Shown: positions 22,640-23,555 of the stretch, piece after piece | Layout: each line of letters starts with the position of its first letter | Position numbering within the stretch: position 1 is the stretch's first letter | Assembly: GCA_028684735.1 (NCBI GenBank) | Contig: JAQUFI010000010.1 | Location: 1 to 23,555, forward strand | Length of the DNA: 23,555 nt | Direction: 5' to 3' | From: Bacilli bacterium | Lineage (GTDB): Bacteria; Bacillota_I; Bacilli_A; RF39; UBA660 | Made by a program: the position numbers and the translations under genes | The notes under the pieces: model-generated | What the model was told of the DNA's origin: nothing | What the model saw: only the letters and a program-made list of their open reading frames with translations | Databases searched by the model: none

Positions 22640-22672
22640 AAAAAAAGACAAAATTTGAATTTCATCTCTTTT
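22640..22672 (-). terminator. imperfect terminator of yebC
   Basis: AAAAGA..GAAAT pairs with ATTTTGTCTTTT in an interrupted A/T-rich stem, followed by a seven-T tract. It begins at the yebC stop codon. The stem is bulged, so readthrough into dnaB is possible. Confidence 0.4.
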
Positions 22673-23388
22673 TATAATGAAACATTATGATAGATATTTT
22701 GAACATCTTCAACTTCTTCTAACATTTCATACATTCTATTAAAACTTACTAAATCTTCCTTATTTAATTCAACCATCATTTGTGGTATCATCGTTATTTC
22801 ATCAACTTCAAATTCGATATTTTCTTTAAGGGTACTAATCGCTTCTTTAATGCGATATAAATCTTGAGGATAGCCATAGATAGTTGTAAGGTTATCAGTA
22901 ACTTCAATATCATCGATATCGATATCGTGCTCAATTAAAACATTGAGGACTTCTTCTTCATCTAATCCTTTAACCCCAACAACACATAAATGATCATAGG
23001 TATAACTAACACTACCACTGACCCCCATTTTACCATTATTCTTATTTAAAGCTGGTCTAATATAACTTAAAGTTCGATTGACATTGTCGGTTAAACAGTC
23101 GACAATTAGAGTTGAACCTCCTGACCCAAACAATTCATAACGAACACTAGTATAGTTTTCATCAATCCCGCTACTTACTTTATCAATTGCTCTTTTAATA
23201 ATATCTGATGGTACCTGATCTTTCTTAGCGCGGTCAATCAATCTTTTTAAAACAGCATTTGATGATACCTCTACCCCGCCATTTCTAGCAGCTTGATATA
23301 TCTCTTTCGCATACATTGAATATAACTTAGCTTTAGCTGCTCCTGTTTTTTGGATACTAGCTTTTCTAACTTCATATGCTCTTCCCAT
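22672..23388 (-). CDS. yebC: YebC/PmpR family protein (YeeN-type)
   Basis: YebC-family proteins were described as transcription regulators; newer work links the family (including mitochondrial TACO1) to translation of difficult, for example proline-rich, stretches. The 238-aa protein has the family start MGRAYEVRKASIQKTGAAKAKLYSMYAKEI; the MGRAxE-RKA form is the YeeN subgroup rather than MAGHSKWANI. Further matches are ARNGG, LKRLIDRAKKDQVPSDIIKRAIDK, YELFGSGGSTLIVDCLTDN, and GVSGSVSYTYD. The ribosome-binding site is AAAGGTGA. It lies upstream of the dnaB operon on the same strand, separated by a weak terminator. Confidence 0.92.
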   Translation of the reverse strand: MGRAYEVRKASIQKTGAAKAKLYSMYAKEIYQAARNGGVEVSSNAVLKRLIDRAKKDQVPSDIIKRAIDKVSSGIDENYTSVRYELFGSGGSTLIVDCLTDNVNRTLSYIRPALNKNNGKMGVSGSVSYTYDHLCVVGVKGLDEEEVLNVLIEHDIDIDDIEVTDNLTTIYGYPQDLYRIKEAISTLKENIEFEVDEITMIPQMMVELNKEDLVSFNRMYEMLEEVEDVQNIYHNVSL

Positions 23389-23482
23389 AAAATCACCTTT
23401 CTGTCATATTTTACTTCTTTTTTTCATTTTTAACAGGTTATAAATGAAAATTTTAATTATTTATTAAAACGAGTTCCTTATT

Positions 23483-23488
23483 ATTATA
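23483..23488 (-). promoter_or_regulatory. possible -10 of yebC
   Basis: TATAAT on the minus strand lies 95 bp before yebC, with a poor -35 (CTTAAA, 17-bp spacing). The intervening ~90 bases are AT-rich leader with no structure I recognise. Confidence 0.3.
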
Positions 23489-23521
23489 CCTTTTATCTTT
23501 AGAAATTTAAGAAAATATTGT

Positions 23522-23555
23522 TTAACGATAAATTGGACAACTTTCAAATTCAATC
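23522..23555 (-). CDS. possible C-terminal end of an upstream gene (partial)
   Basis: At the right edge one minus-strand frame reads IEFESCPIYR followed by TAA. It could be the tail of the gene before yebC, but ten codons are too few to be sure or to identify a family. The other two minus frames also close within or near this stretch. Confidence 0.25.
   Translation of the reverse strand, partial: IEFESCPIYR

Overview
The window is AT-rich bacterial DNA that reads with the standard genetic code: TGA is used as a stop (dnaB, the RNB-like gene, the small gene before thrS). The gene set (parE/parC, SpoIIIE/FtsK, DnaB/DnaI primosome loaders, T-box thrS, GerE, GerM, SpoIIIAH) points to a low-GC Bacillota. 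The many prepilin-like proteins and compact layout suggest a small-genome, gut-type Bacilli lineage such as the RF39-like relatives of Mollicutes; this placement is inference. Nearly every gene lies on the minus strand. The left edge starts with 13 bases that are an Illumina adapter end, so this is a raw contig end.

Layout, left to right (transcription mostly right to left): parC 5' end and parE (topoisomerase IV); ftsK/spoIIIE; a prepilin fused to a large C-type-lectin/FGE-like domain, downstream of enolase (eno); one plus-strand orphan gene; murD; an operon of a candidate 38-aa peptide, ABC ATPase, ABC permease and a DUF1287 protein; a short prepilin; tRNA-Arg(TCT); a sporulation block (gerM, gerE, spoIIIAH); a second prepilin/lectin-like gene broken by a frameshift; thrS with a small L29-like gene under a threonine T-box; an RNase R-like protein with a damaged active site; dnaI; dnaB; yebC. 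No gene-free stretch exceeds 300 bases.

The most interesting signal is the pair of prepilin-anchored proteins (4417-5913 and 14346-15993). Their last ~40 residues share a scaffold of the kind seen in variable regions of diversity-generating retroelement (DGR) targets: WF-x2-GG, a G(V/I)F-x-FYN core and a TFR-x-VV end. Between the scaffold residues they differ strongly, mostly at NNY codons. No reverse transcriptase or template repeat is in the window, so any DGR would act in trans. Other points of note are the thrS operon (T-box, L29-like ORF, ThrRS without TGS domain), the RNB protein missing one metal ligand, a short enolase, and the sporulation cluster with SpoIIIAH away from a spoIIIA operon.

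Several starts were set by ribosome-binding sites rather than the longest frame (murD, gerE, dnaB). Many promoters here carry an extended -10 TGnTATAAT, often without a good -35.
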